This document shows positions 15,544-21,540 of a DNA stretch of 23,402 nucleotides, in pieces (positions within the stretch are counted from its first letter, which is position 1; each line of letters opens with the position of its first letter). The position numbers were made by a program, and so were the translations under genes. The notes beneath the pieces are model-generated. The model was not told the DNA's origin. It made no database searches and was given only the letters and a program-made list of their open reading frames with translations. Origin of the DNA: an uncultured Muribaculaceae bacterium (GTDB lineage Bacteria > Bacteroidota > Bacteroidia > Bacteroidales > Muribaculaceae); contig CAJTUG010000036.1 in assembly GCA_910579605.1 (NCBI GenBank), forward strand, positions 1 through 23,402. Reading direction: 5' to 3'.

Positions 15544-16101
15544 TCAGTTTGCCGGACGGGCGTATGTCAGGCGATAAAGATAAGGTTGTACATCCGCGCT
15601 CTCGTCTACAGGGCCGAGAGTGGATTTGACTATCAGGTTGACTTCGCAGTCTATCGGCAGAAAGGCGAGCGGACGTTGTATGCCGACGCCCCACTGGTAA
15701 GAGCTGGGAATTTGGAAATTGTTGTATCTAAAGCTAATAGCAGACAAGCTTGTATTGTTTCCGGTACCGGTAGACAGTGTGCCATTGTACAGAGCAAGAG
15801 GCCAACGTGTATAACGGAAATAAATCTGCTCGTCGTCGGTAACCATATTGCCTTCTGTGCCTGCATTCAAGACTTGCATATAAAGCCTGCCTTCTTCGTC
15901 TATGCGATAGTATGGGGCATCGGCACCGATTTGGAAAATGGTATCTTCAGGAATATCAAGAATCACCTTGTTGTCGGCAAGGAAATTATTGACATAGAAA
16001 TTTTCGTCGTCGAGGAGTTCGGCATAGGATTTGCTGTCGTCGCAAGATGCGAGCATAAGAGCCATTGCGGCAAGCACAGCCGAGAGGAATTTTATTTTCA
16101 T
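15544..16101 (-). CDS. DUF4827-family lipoprotein
   Basis: A 185-aa lipoprotein with signal 'MKIKFLSAVLAAMALMLASC' (lipobox LASC, C20) followed by DD. The mature domain opens with a helix 'SYAELLDDENFYVNNFLADN' and continues as a compact alpha/beta region with 'GTEGNMVTDDEQIYFRYTRW' and the C-terminal 'PYLYRLTYARPAN'. The layout resembles lipid-anchored FKBP-like proteins of Bacteroidales, and I assign DUF4827 from these recurring motifs. No catalytic residues are recognisable. Its start codon overlaps the nrnA stop (ATGA at 16098-16101), so the two are translationally coupled. Location is the envelope; function unknown. Confidence 0.75.
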   Translation of the reverse strand: MKIKFLSAVLAAMALMLASCDDSKSYAELLDDENFYVNNFLADNKVILDIPEDTIFQIGADAPYYRIDEEGRLYMQVLNAGTEGNMVTDDEQIYFRYTRWPLALYNGTLSTGTGNNTSLSAISFRYNNFQIPSSYQWGVGIQRPLAFLPIDCEVNLIVKSTLGPVDESADVQPYLYRLTYARPAN

Positions 16102-17135
16102 TCTTGTTTTGTAATGTATTTACGTTTATTTTCGGAGAGTATGGATCTCACATAAGCGGCAGCCTCATCAAGAGTTCCATAGAAATCGCCACCTGCGGCG
16201 TTGAGATGCCCACCGCCTTGAAAATGGTCGGAACAAACTTTATTTACCGGGAAATCTCCGAGACTCCTCATCGACACACGGATAAGATTTGATTCTTCGC
16301 GCAGGAAAACACTGTAGCAAATTCCAGGGACTGCCAAAGGACGGTTCACCAACCCTTCGGTGTCTCCTTTCGTATAGTGAAAACGATTGAGTTCTTCTCT
16401 TGACAAGCTTATGAGAGCAGCTCCATAGTCCTCAAAGATTTCCATTTTGTTGAGTATGGCATATGCGTTTAGCCGCATGCAGTTTGCGCTTCTTGTGTTG
16501 AAAAGGTCGTAGTACAATTTTTCCTTATCAGCGCCTTTCTTTATGAGTTCGGCAACTACAACAAAAAGTTCCGGGTCGGAGCAATTGTAGGCAAAATTAC
16601 CTGTGTCTGTCATCATACCGGCCAAAAGACATTGAGCAATGTCTTTGTCGATAAAATTGAAGAGTTCCAATCTGCAAAGGAAGCGGAAAACAAGATATGC
16701 CGTAGCAGACATTTCGGGATGAGAAATAACCACATCGGCTTCGACAGTAGGGTTTAAATGGTGGTCTATGAGAATTTTTGGCGCTTTAGCTTCTTTGAGT
16801 ATTTCTTCAAGCCTGCCTACTCGCGCAAGCTCATTAAAATCAAGGCAAAAAATCAAATCGGCTTCGTCGAAAAGTTGACGTGCAAAATCGGGATATTTGC
16901 TGGACTCTACGATCTCTTTAGCTCCGGGAAGAATCTTAAGATTTGCCAGATAAGGGTCTGGCACTACAATATGAACGTCCTTACCAAGTTTATCCATTAT
17001 CTTAGCCATGGCTAAAGAAGAGCCGACGGCATCGCCATCGGGCGACATGTGGCAAACGATAACCACCTTAGAAGCATTGTCTATCAGCAGCTTGGCCTTG
17101 GAGATCTGGTGTTCGTCGATTTTTCTTGAAATCAT
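16098..17135 (-). CDS. nrnA: DHH/DHHA1 phosphoesterase (NrnA-type oligoribonuclease / pAp phosphatase)
   Basis: 345 aa from the ATG at 17135; an in-frame GTG at 17150 would add five residues. Motif I is 'HMSPDGDAVGSS' (H29, D33, D35). Then come D99 in 'CLDFNELARVG', the DHH motif 'IDHHLNP' (D124-H126), D177 in 'MMTDTGNF', and the DHHA1 substrate-binding end 'FQGGGHLNAAGG' (305-316). NrnA degrades 2-5-nt nanoRNAs and 3'-phosphoadenosine 5'-phosphate with Mn2+ in the cytoplasm. The size and motif order match that group rather than RecJ or GdpP. First gene of the nrnA-DUF4827-glmM operon, behind a good promoter at 17171-17201. Confidence 0.88.
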   Translation of the reverse strand: MISRKIDEHQISKAKLLIDNASKVVIVCHMSPDGDAVGSSLAMAKIMDKLGKDVHIVVPDPYLANLKILPGAKEIVESSKYPDFARQLFDEADLIFCLDFNELARVGRLEEILKEAKAPKILIDHHLNPTVEADVVISHPEMSATAYLVFRFLCRLELFNFIDKDIAQCLLAGMMTDTGNFAYNCSDPELFVVVAELIKKGADKEKLYYDLFNTRSANCMRLNAYAILNKMEIFEDYGAALISLSREELNRFHYTKGDTEGLVNRPLAVPGICYSVFLREESNLIRVSMRSLGDFPVNKVCSDHFQGGGHLNAAGGDFYGTLDEAAAYVRSILSENKRKYITKQE

Positions 17136-17170
17136 TTCATTTAAATGCACGGAATAGCCGTTTTCCTTTG

Positions 17171-17201
17171 CAAAGTTACATCAATTTAGGCAAATGAGCA
17201 A
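17171..17201 (-). promoter_or_regulatory. Promoter of the nrnA-DUF4827-glmM operon
   Basis: On the minus strand TTG (17201-17199) is followed after 20 bases by TAACTTTG (17178-17171), then C. The -7 element is an exact match to TAnnTTTG. The nrnA ATG lies 35 bases downstream. Confidence 0.7.
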
Positions 17202-17252
17202 GAAGAGCATGTAAAATATCCTTAAGAGTCCACCAGATAGCATATAACAAGT

Positions 17253-17282
17253 GCGCCGGGTGCTTTATAGAGCTCCCGGCGC
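17253..17282 (-). terminator. Terminator-like hairpin after the flavodoxin
   Basis: GCGCCGGG (17253-17260) pairs exactly with CCCGGCGC (17275-17282). Beyond a T-T mismatch, three more pairs leave a 6-base loop. It lies 40 bases past the flavodoxin stop on the minus strand; the T-rich tail is poor (ACTTGTTATAT). Confidence 0.55.
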
Positions 17283-17322
17283 GAACTTGGCGATACTTAT
17301 TTCTGAAGAACTGTATTTCTTA

Positions 17323-17820
17323 TTATGATTTTTTAATCAAATCGACCCATTCGGCGATACGTCTGTCTGTAATTTCGGGGCGGTTTACCTCGTCCAGACA
17401 CAAACCGACCATTTCAAGTGGAGTACCAGCGGAAGAATGGTCAAAATTATACATATCCGCAGGGAAACTGCCCACCATAGTGGCTCCTGTCCGTTTCATG
17501 CGCCGATATATTTCCCCTACAGCGTTGCAGAAAGTGTCTGCCATGGTTTGGTCTCCTGTGCCGAATATTGCAATTTCCTTCCCTTTAAGGTCAAGTACCT
17601 CAGCTCCATCAAGGAAATCGTATAAATCTTCTTCAAGATCTCCCGAGCCCCATGTCGAAGAGCCTAAAACAATCAAGTCGTAGTCGCCGAGACGCGAAGG
17701 TGCTGTGTCACTGACATCGTGGACGTCGGCAGAAGCTACACCCAGTTTCTCTGCAATGCGGCGAGCCACATCGGCAGTAGTTCCTGTATTGGAACCATAG
17801 AATATACCTATTCGTTTCAT
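17323..17820 (-). CDS. fldA: Flavodoxin (long-chain type)
   Basis: 165 aa from the ATG at 17820, which directly precedes 'KRIGIFYGSNTGTT'. An upstream in-frame start at 17874 would add 18 residues unlike any flavodoxin. The FMN phosphate loop is 'GSNTGTT' (9-15). The two isoalloxazine loops are 'SSTWGSGDLEEDLYDF' (54-69, W57) and 'FGTGDQTMADTFCNA' (86-100). The inserted loop 'YNFDHSSA' marks the long-chain class. It carries one or two electrons in the cytoplasm and commonly replaces ferredoxin under iron limitation. Monocistronic, divergent from the OmpA-like gene. Confidence 0.92.
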   Translation of the reverse strand: MKRIGIFYGSNTGTTADVARRIAEKLGVASADVHDVSDTAPSRLGDYDLIVLGSSTWGSGDLEEDLYDFLDGAEVLDLKGKEIAIFGTGDQTMADTFCNAVGEIYRRMKRTGATMVGSFPADMYNFDHSSAGTPLEMVGLCLDEVNRPEITDRRIAEWVDLIKKS

Positions 17821-17887
17821 TAATTTTCTTTTTATAGTTTCTTTTAGAACACACATACACGTAGATGAGTTCATAGAAAACTTCGTT

Positions 17888-17902
17888 CAATTTTAACTTT
17901 TG
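17888..17902. promoter_or_regulatory. Possible divergent -7 elements for flavodoxin and the OmpA-like cassette
   Basis: On the minus strand TAAAATTG (17895-17888) is one base off TAnnTTTG and lies about 68 bases upstream of the flavodoxin ATG. On the plus strand TAACTTTTG (17894-17902) is the consensus with one extra T, about 72 bases upstream of the OmpA-like ATG. The two overlap. Both matches are imperfect and no clear -33 boxes are seen. Confidence 0.3.
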
Positions 17903-17974
17903 CAATAGAACCCTAAAGAGAAAAGCGTGTTATATAAATATAAAACAACGTGTTCAACTAAAACTACTACGACT

Positions 17975-18814
17975 ATGACAAGCGACAACAAAAACCTCAA
18001 CAATAGACTCGGAGCTCATCCTGAACCGGGTAGATTGGAAGCACATCCAGAGGCAAAACGTTTAGCCCAACATGAAGATGACCCTGTGGACCAGAATCTC
18101 ATCGACGAAATCAACGAAGTACCACCGGTAACCGCCGATGTAGACGAAACACCAAAATTCGTCCAATATGGGGCGGCAGTCCTTCTTGGGCTCGGATTCG
18201 GGTTAGGTTGCTATCTATGGTTTGGCGGAGGCAATAGCGGAAACGACCAAGCCGCCCGCCAAGCACAATACATGGCACAGGATTATACAACAGTAAATCC
18301 GAATGGCGAATTATATTCCTCTACCCCTACAGACATGGCAAACCCCTTTGCGGAGCCGTGTAATCCAATTTTGGAGCCATCCGACGGCATGGTAGTACCC
18401 GATGAAACTGCCGATTTCTTAGGTATGGGTGCAAAGAGCGAATCTGTCGCACCGGTAGCAGCCGATCCAACCGCTCCTTTGCAAGAGGCTGTAGCCGCGG
18501 AGTCTAAAAAGCCTGCTGTGTATCTGTTTAAATACGATTCCACAACAGTACCGGAGAATTCCGAACTTACAGCAGTTGCAAATGAGGCAAAGAAATACGG
18601 CTACTCGCTTGATGTAAAGGCTTATACCGACGAACACGGCCGAGCCGACTATAATCTTAATCTGAGCAAACGCCGTGCTAAAGCAATTGCCGATTATCTG
18701 GTTGCCCACGGTGTGCCGTCTTCAAAAATCACCATACAAGGTATGGGAGCAACCCACGCTTTCGCCAACGACGCACAAGACCGTCGTGCCGAAATATATG
18801 TTATGAAAAAATGA
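17975..18814 (+). CDS. Single-pass membrane protein with C-terminal OmpA peptidoglycan-binding domain
   Basis: 279 aa from the ATG at 17975; an in-frame TTG at 17927 would add 16 Thr/Lys-rich residues and is rejected. The N-terminal ~60 residues are hydrophilic and acidic, with an imperfect nonamer repeat ('GAHPEPGRL', 'EAHPEAKRL'). One TM segment follows at about 62-84 ('YGAAVLLGLGFGLGCYLWFG'), then a low-complexity Pro/Ala/Glu linker to ~178. The OmpA-like domain (about 181-279) has 'AYTDEHGRADYNLNLSKRRA' with D219 and R234 in the positions used to bind diaminopimelate, and ends 'AQDRRAEIYV'. There is no beta-barrel and no signal or lipobox, so it should sit in the inner membrane and reach peptidoglycan. 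First of four membrane-protein genes. Confidence 0.85.
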   Translation: MTSDNKNLNNRLGAHPEPGRLEAHPEAKRLAQHEDDPVDQNLIDEINEVPPVTADVDETPKFVQYGAAVLLGLGFGLGCYLWFGGGNSGNDQAARQAQYMAQDYTTVNPNGELYSSTPTDMANPFAEPCNPILEPSDGMVVPDETADFLGMGAKSESVAPVAADPTAPLQEAVAAESKKPAVYLFKYDSTTVPENSELTAVANEAKKYGYSLDVKAYTDEHGRADYNLNLSKRRAKAIADYLVAHGVPSSKITIQGMGATHAFANDAQDRRAEIYVMKK

Positions 18815-18821
18815 ACAAAGG

Positions 18822-18837
18822 AACATCTGCGGATGTT
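18822..18837 (+). other. Small hairpin between the OmpA-like gene and the first 53-aa gene
   Basis: AACATC (18822-18827) pairs with GATGTT (18832-18837) over a four-base loop, followed by TCTAAATAAAG. The six-pair stem without a T-run is too weak for a confident terminator. It could protect the 3' end of the OmpA-like message or partly attenuate read-through. Confidence 0.35.
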
Positions 18838-18872
18838 TCTAAATAAAGTCTAACAAAACACTACTTACCATT

Positions 18873-19034
18873 ATGGCACATTTGAAAGAACAAGAAGCTA
18901 AAGAAATCAAAGCTCTCGAAGTAACAGAGAAGAAAGTTGAACGTCGCGAACGTATCCACCACATCCTCATAGGCAGCCTTGCTGCTCTTTTGGGAGCTTC
19001 TATTGTGGCACACGTACTCCGTTGCTACAAATAA
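18873..19034 (+). CDS. 53-aa single-TM protein with charged N-terminal helix
   Basis: A small gene. The product starts 'MAHLKEQEAKEIKALEVTEK' and continues with a basic 'KVERRERIHH', giving a ~28-residue, highly charged helix (heptad-like spacing, possible coiled coil). One TM helix follows at about residues 31-48 ('ILIGSLAALLGASIVAHVL') and the end is 'RCYK'. I do not recognise a family. It begins 58 bases after the OmpA-like stop in the same direction, without a TAnnTTTG box between, so it is probably on the same transcript. The charged face suggests contact with another membrane protein or itself. Coding is supported by a clean start, sensible topology and matching neighbours, but not by any homology I can name. 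Confidence 0.7.
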   Translation: MAHLKEQEAKEIKALEVTEKKVERRERIHHILIGSLAALLGASIVAHVLRCYK

Positions 19035-19038
19035 CATC

Positions 19039-19071
19039 AAACCGGGGAGGCTATCCGTACCTCTCCGGTTT
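19039..19071 (+). terminator. 12-bp hairpin between the two 53-aa genes
   Basis: Arms 19039-19050 and 19060-19071 pair over 12 positions with one G-U, around a 9-base loop, five bases after the stop of the first 53-aa gene. No T-run follows (ATACTAAAC), so it may act as a partial terminator or as a 3' stabiliser of the upstream message. Confidence 0.5.
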
Positions 19072-19112
19072 ATACTAAACACCCACGTTTCAACATTAAA
19101 AAACTTAGCGTT

Positions 19113-19274
19113 ATGTCTGATAAAAAGTCGCAAAATAAAAAGCAGACTTGGGTTGCCATCGGTGCTGCTTTCTTGATAATATTATTGATAATATGGCTCA
19201 CTTTTGCCGATTTCACTGGTAATACAGACGTTGCCGCATATATTGCACCACAAATAATTAATTCATTGGGTTAA
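19113..19274 (+). CDS. 53-aa single-TM protein with Lys-rich N-terminus
   Basis: A second small gene, also 53 codons before its stop. The start 'MSDKKSQNKKQTW' is short and basic, predicting a cytoplasmic N-terminus. A strongly hydrophobic TM helix spans about residues 13-31 ('VAIGAAFLIILLIIWLTFA'). A ~20-residue, weakly acidic tail, 'DFTGNTDVAAYIAPQIINSL', would lie in the periplasm. No family is recognised. It lies 78 bases after the first 53-aa gene and 11 bases before the next small membrane gene, all in one direction, supporting a multi-gene membrane unit. The two 53-aa proteins share length and topology but no obvious sequence similarity. Confidence 0.65.
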   Translation: MSDKKSQNKKQTWVAIGAAFLIILLIIWLTFADFTGNTDVAAYIAPQIINSLG

Positions 19275-19285
19275 GCTTGTAAATC

Positions 19286-19543
19286 ATGAATTGGGTAATC
19301 TGGATAATATGGGCTCTCATAGGGCTGCTCGGCGGTTTATATGCAGGTATGTTCTTTGGACGGAAACGCCTCAAGGCGACAGATGCTATTGTAGGAACGG
19401 CAGCTGCGGTTGCCGGCGGATTCCTAACGGCACATTATCTTGGCAGTTCCCCCATGCAGCTCTACCTTGTCTCAGTGCTCGGCGCTGTGTTCTTTGCTGC
19501 CGCCAGCTTATGGATTATCGGAGTCATCGCCTACAAAAAGTAA
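19286..19543 (+). CDS. Small three-TM protein resembling the GlsB/YeaQ/YmgE family
   Basis: An 85-aa protein with three hydrophobic segments: about 2-24 ('IWIIWALIGLLGGLYAGMFF'), 34-51 ('IVGTAAAVAGGFLTAHYL') and 57-82 ('MQLYLVSVLGAVFFAAASLW'), separated by a basic loop 'GRKRLKATDA' that should be cytoplasmic. Gly-rich helix packing (GLLGG, AVAGG, VLGAV) and length resemble transglycosylase-associated GlsB/YeaQ/YmgE proteins, which are small, stress-linked and poorly understood. This is a resemblance in layout, not a firm family call. It is the last gene of the OmpA-like cassette and is followed by a strong terminator. Confidence 0.75.
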   Translation: MNWVIWIIWALIGLLGGLYAGMFFGRKRLKATDAIVGTAAAVAGGFLTAHYLGSSPMQLYLVSVLGAVFFAAASLWIIGVIAYKK

Positions 19544-19577
19544 TAGTCTACAAGGCTCAATTTTACAAAAAGGACAG

Positions 19578-19610
19578 ACAGCATTTAATGACAAAATGCT
19601 GTTTTTTTTT
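19578..19610 (+). terminator. Intrinsic terminator of the OmpA-like cassette
   Basis: ACAGCATTT (19578-19586) and AAATGCTGT (19594-19602) form a perfect 9-bp stem with a 7-base loop, running directly into nine Ts (19602-19610). It is the most canonical terminator in the window and lies 34 bases after the last small membrane gene. Confidence 0.92.
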
Positions 19611-19671
19611 GCCATTACATACTTGTAGAAATTTTCTACAACCCGGCACACGTTCTTGACGCAGATAGGTT

Positions 19672-21540
19672 TTAGCGTCGGTGAGGCGGTCTTTTACCGA
19701 AAAGCTTGTCTATTAAATCGGGTCGGCCGATTCTCCGCAGTGTCTTGATGATATCCGAGCGATATGCGGGATCGTACCAGAAAAAGAATTCGCGCTGCCG
19801 CAACTTTTGGTCTTTAGTAGTTGCCGTGAAGATTTCTTTCCCGGTATAAGGATGTATGCCGCTATAGTAAATTTCGGTTGCAAGAGTCATGGGTGTCGGT
19901 GTGAAATCTTGCACTTGTTCCAGATGGAAATTTAACTCTTTTGTTTCGGCAGCAAGCATCGCCATATCTTCCGGGCGACAGCCTGGATGCGAAGAAATGA
20001 AATATGGTATGAGCTGTTGCTTTAATCCCGCCCGGGTATTAATACTGTCGAAAATCTCTTTGAACTTGTAGAACAATTTGAACGAGGGCTTTCGCATAAT
20101 CGACAAAACAGCATCGGATGTATGCTCTGGAGCTACTTTAAGGCGTCCGCTCACATGGTTAAGTATAAGTTGTCGATTATACTCGCGGTTTGCTTTGTCT
20201 ATTTCTTGATTTCCCGAAGGATGCAAAGATAAATCGTAGCGTACACCGCTCCCGATAAACGATTTTTTCACACCTGGAAGCGCGTCTACAGCTGCATACA
20301 CATCTAAAAGCGGCCTATGGTCGTTATTTAGATTAGGACATGGCGAAGGATGCAAACAAGAAGGCCTAAGACATAGGCGACAACGATCTAAGTCGCGGCC
20401 ATGCATAGCATACATATTTGCTGAAGGGCCTCCTAAATCGCTTATATAACCTTTGAAATCGGGCATTTGCGTAACTTGCCTTGCTTCTCTCAAAATAGAC
20501 TCTTTGGAACGGGAAGCAATGAACTTTCCTTGATGTGCAGAAATAGTACAAAAAGCACAGCCTCCGAAACAACCGCGATGCATGTTTACAGAATGCCTTA
20601 TCATTTCATAGGCCGGTATGTTTTTCCCTTTATAGCGTGGATGAGGCAGACGGGTATAGGGAAGGTCGAACGAAGCATCAATCTCGCCTTGTGTCATTGC
20701 AGGCCGCATAGGGTTGGCTTTTACCACTTTATTGCCGGTTGGTTGCCAAATTGTGGCACCACCCTCAAGGCGGTTGCTCTGCTGTTCGATATGCTTGAAA
20801 TTCAATGATTGCGCTCTTTTATCGGCCAAACATTGTTCAAATGACGAAAGGATAATGTTGTTTTCATCGGGCTGGGGCAATTCCGACAAAGGTCTTAGCA
20901 CCACTGTCTGCGGCACATCTAAGATATTGCAAATTTTCTCGCCGCTGCTTAGCCTTTGAGCAAGTTCAAGCATTGTTTTTTCGCCCATTCCATAGCTTAT
21001 CATATCTACGGGCGCATCTGCTATTATAGAAGGCCTCAGACGGTCTTCCCAATAATCGTAGTGCGACAAGCGGCGCAAGGAGGCTTCAATACCACCGGCT
21101 ATTATAGGGGTATCCGGGTATAGCTGCCTGAGAATTCGTGAATATACGATTGTAGGATAGTCTGGCCTTGCCCCATGCCTTCCACCTGGTGTGTATGCAT
21201 CGTCGGAACGACGCCTTCGGTTGGCTGTATAATGATTTACCATTGAATCCATAGCCCCTGGAGAAATGCCAAAAAAGAGTCTCGGGACACCGAATTTTTT
21301 AAAATCACGCAGATCGTCTTGCCAATTTGGCTGAGGTACGATAGCCACACGGTATCCGGCAGCCTCAAGGGTGCGACCTATAACGGCAGCTCCAAAGGCA
21401 GGATGGTCTACATAAGCATCTCCAGAAAAAATAACGACGTCCACATAATCCCAACCTCGGGCTTTCATTTCTTTTACCGATGTTGGAAGCCAGTTGTCGG
21501 TGCGGAGCTTACTGTAATCTATTATGCTGTCGGATGTCAT
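19672..21540 (-). CDS. ygiQ: YgiQ-family radical SAM protein
   Basis: A 622-aa UPF0313/YgiQ protein. The N-terminal part resembles a B12-binding-like Rossmann region ('VVIFSGDAYVDHPAFGAAVI', 36-55). The radical SAM core has the 4Fe-4S motif C324-x3-C328-x2-C331 ('CFGGCAFC'), here in 'NMHRGCFGGCAFCTISAHQG'. A second Cys group, C387, C390, C395 and C401 ('CRLCLRPSCLHPSPC'), is also a family feature and could hold another cluster. The C-terminus is basic ('KRPPHRR'). Radical SAM enzymes split S-adenosylmethionine to start radical chemistry; the substrate of YgiQ is not known to me. It overlaps uvrB by 4 bp (ATGA) and is translated after it. Its stop faces the terminator of the OmpA-like cassette. 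Confidence 0.92.
   Translation of the reverse strand: MTSDSIIDYSKLRTDNWLPTSVKEMKARGWDYVDVVIFSGDAYVDHPAFGAAVIGRTLEAAGYRVAIVPQPNWQDDLRDFKKFGVPRLFFGISPGAMDSMVNHYTANRRRRSDDAYTPGGRHGARPDYPTIVYSRILRQLYPDTPIIAGGIEASLRRLSHYDYWEDRLRPSIIADAPVDMISYGMGEKTMLELAQRLSSGEKICNILDVPQTVVLRPLSELPQPDENNIILSSFEQCLADKRAQSLNFKHIEQQSNRLEGGATIWQPTGNKVVKANPMRPAMTQGEIDASFDLPYTRLPHPRYKGKNIPAYEMIRHSVNMHRGCFGGCAFCTISAHQGKFIASRSKESILREARQVTQMPDFKGYISDLGGPSANMYAMHGRDLDRCRLCLRPSCLHPSPCPNLNNDHRPLLDVYAAVDALPGVKKSFIGSGVRYDLSLHPSGNQEIDKANREYNRQLILNHVSGRLKVAPEHTSDAVLSIMRKPSFKLFYKFKEIFDSINTRAGLKQQLIPYFISSHPGCRPEDMAMLAAETKELNFHLEQVQDFTPTPMTLATEIYYSGIHPYTGKEIFTATTKDQKLRQREFFFWYDPAYRSDIIKTLRRIGRPDLIDKLFGKRPPHRR

Noticed and set aside
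15502..16155. 217-codon plus-strand open frame across the DUF4827 gene
   Set aside because: It is antisense to a lipoprotein with a clear signal and ATGA coupling, and no motif or signal of its own is seen.
17821..17874. Upstream in-frame start for flavodoxin
   Set aside because: The extra 18 residues precede the invariant first beta strand of flavodoxins, and the ATG at 17820 fits the family exactly.
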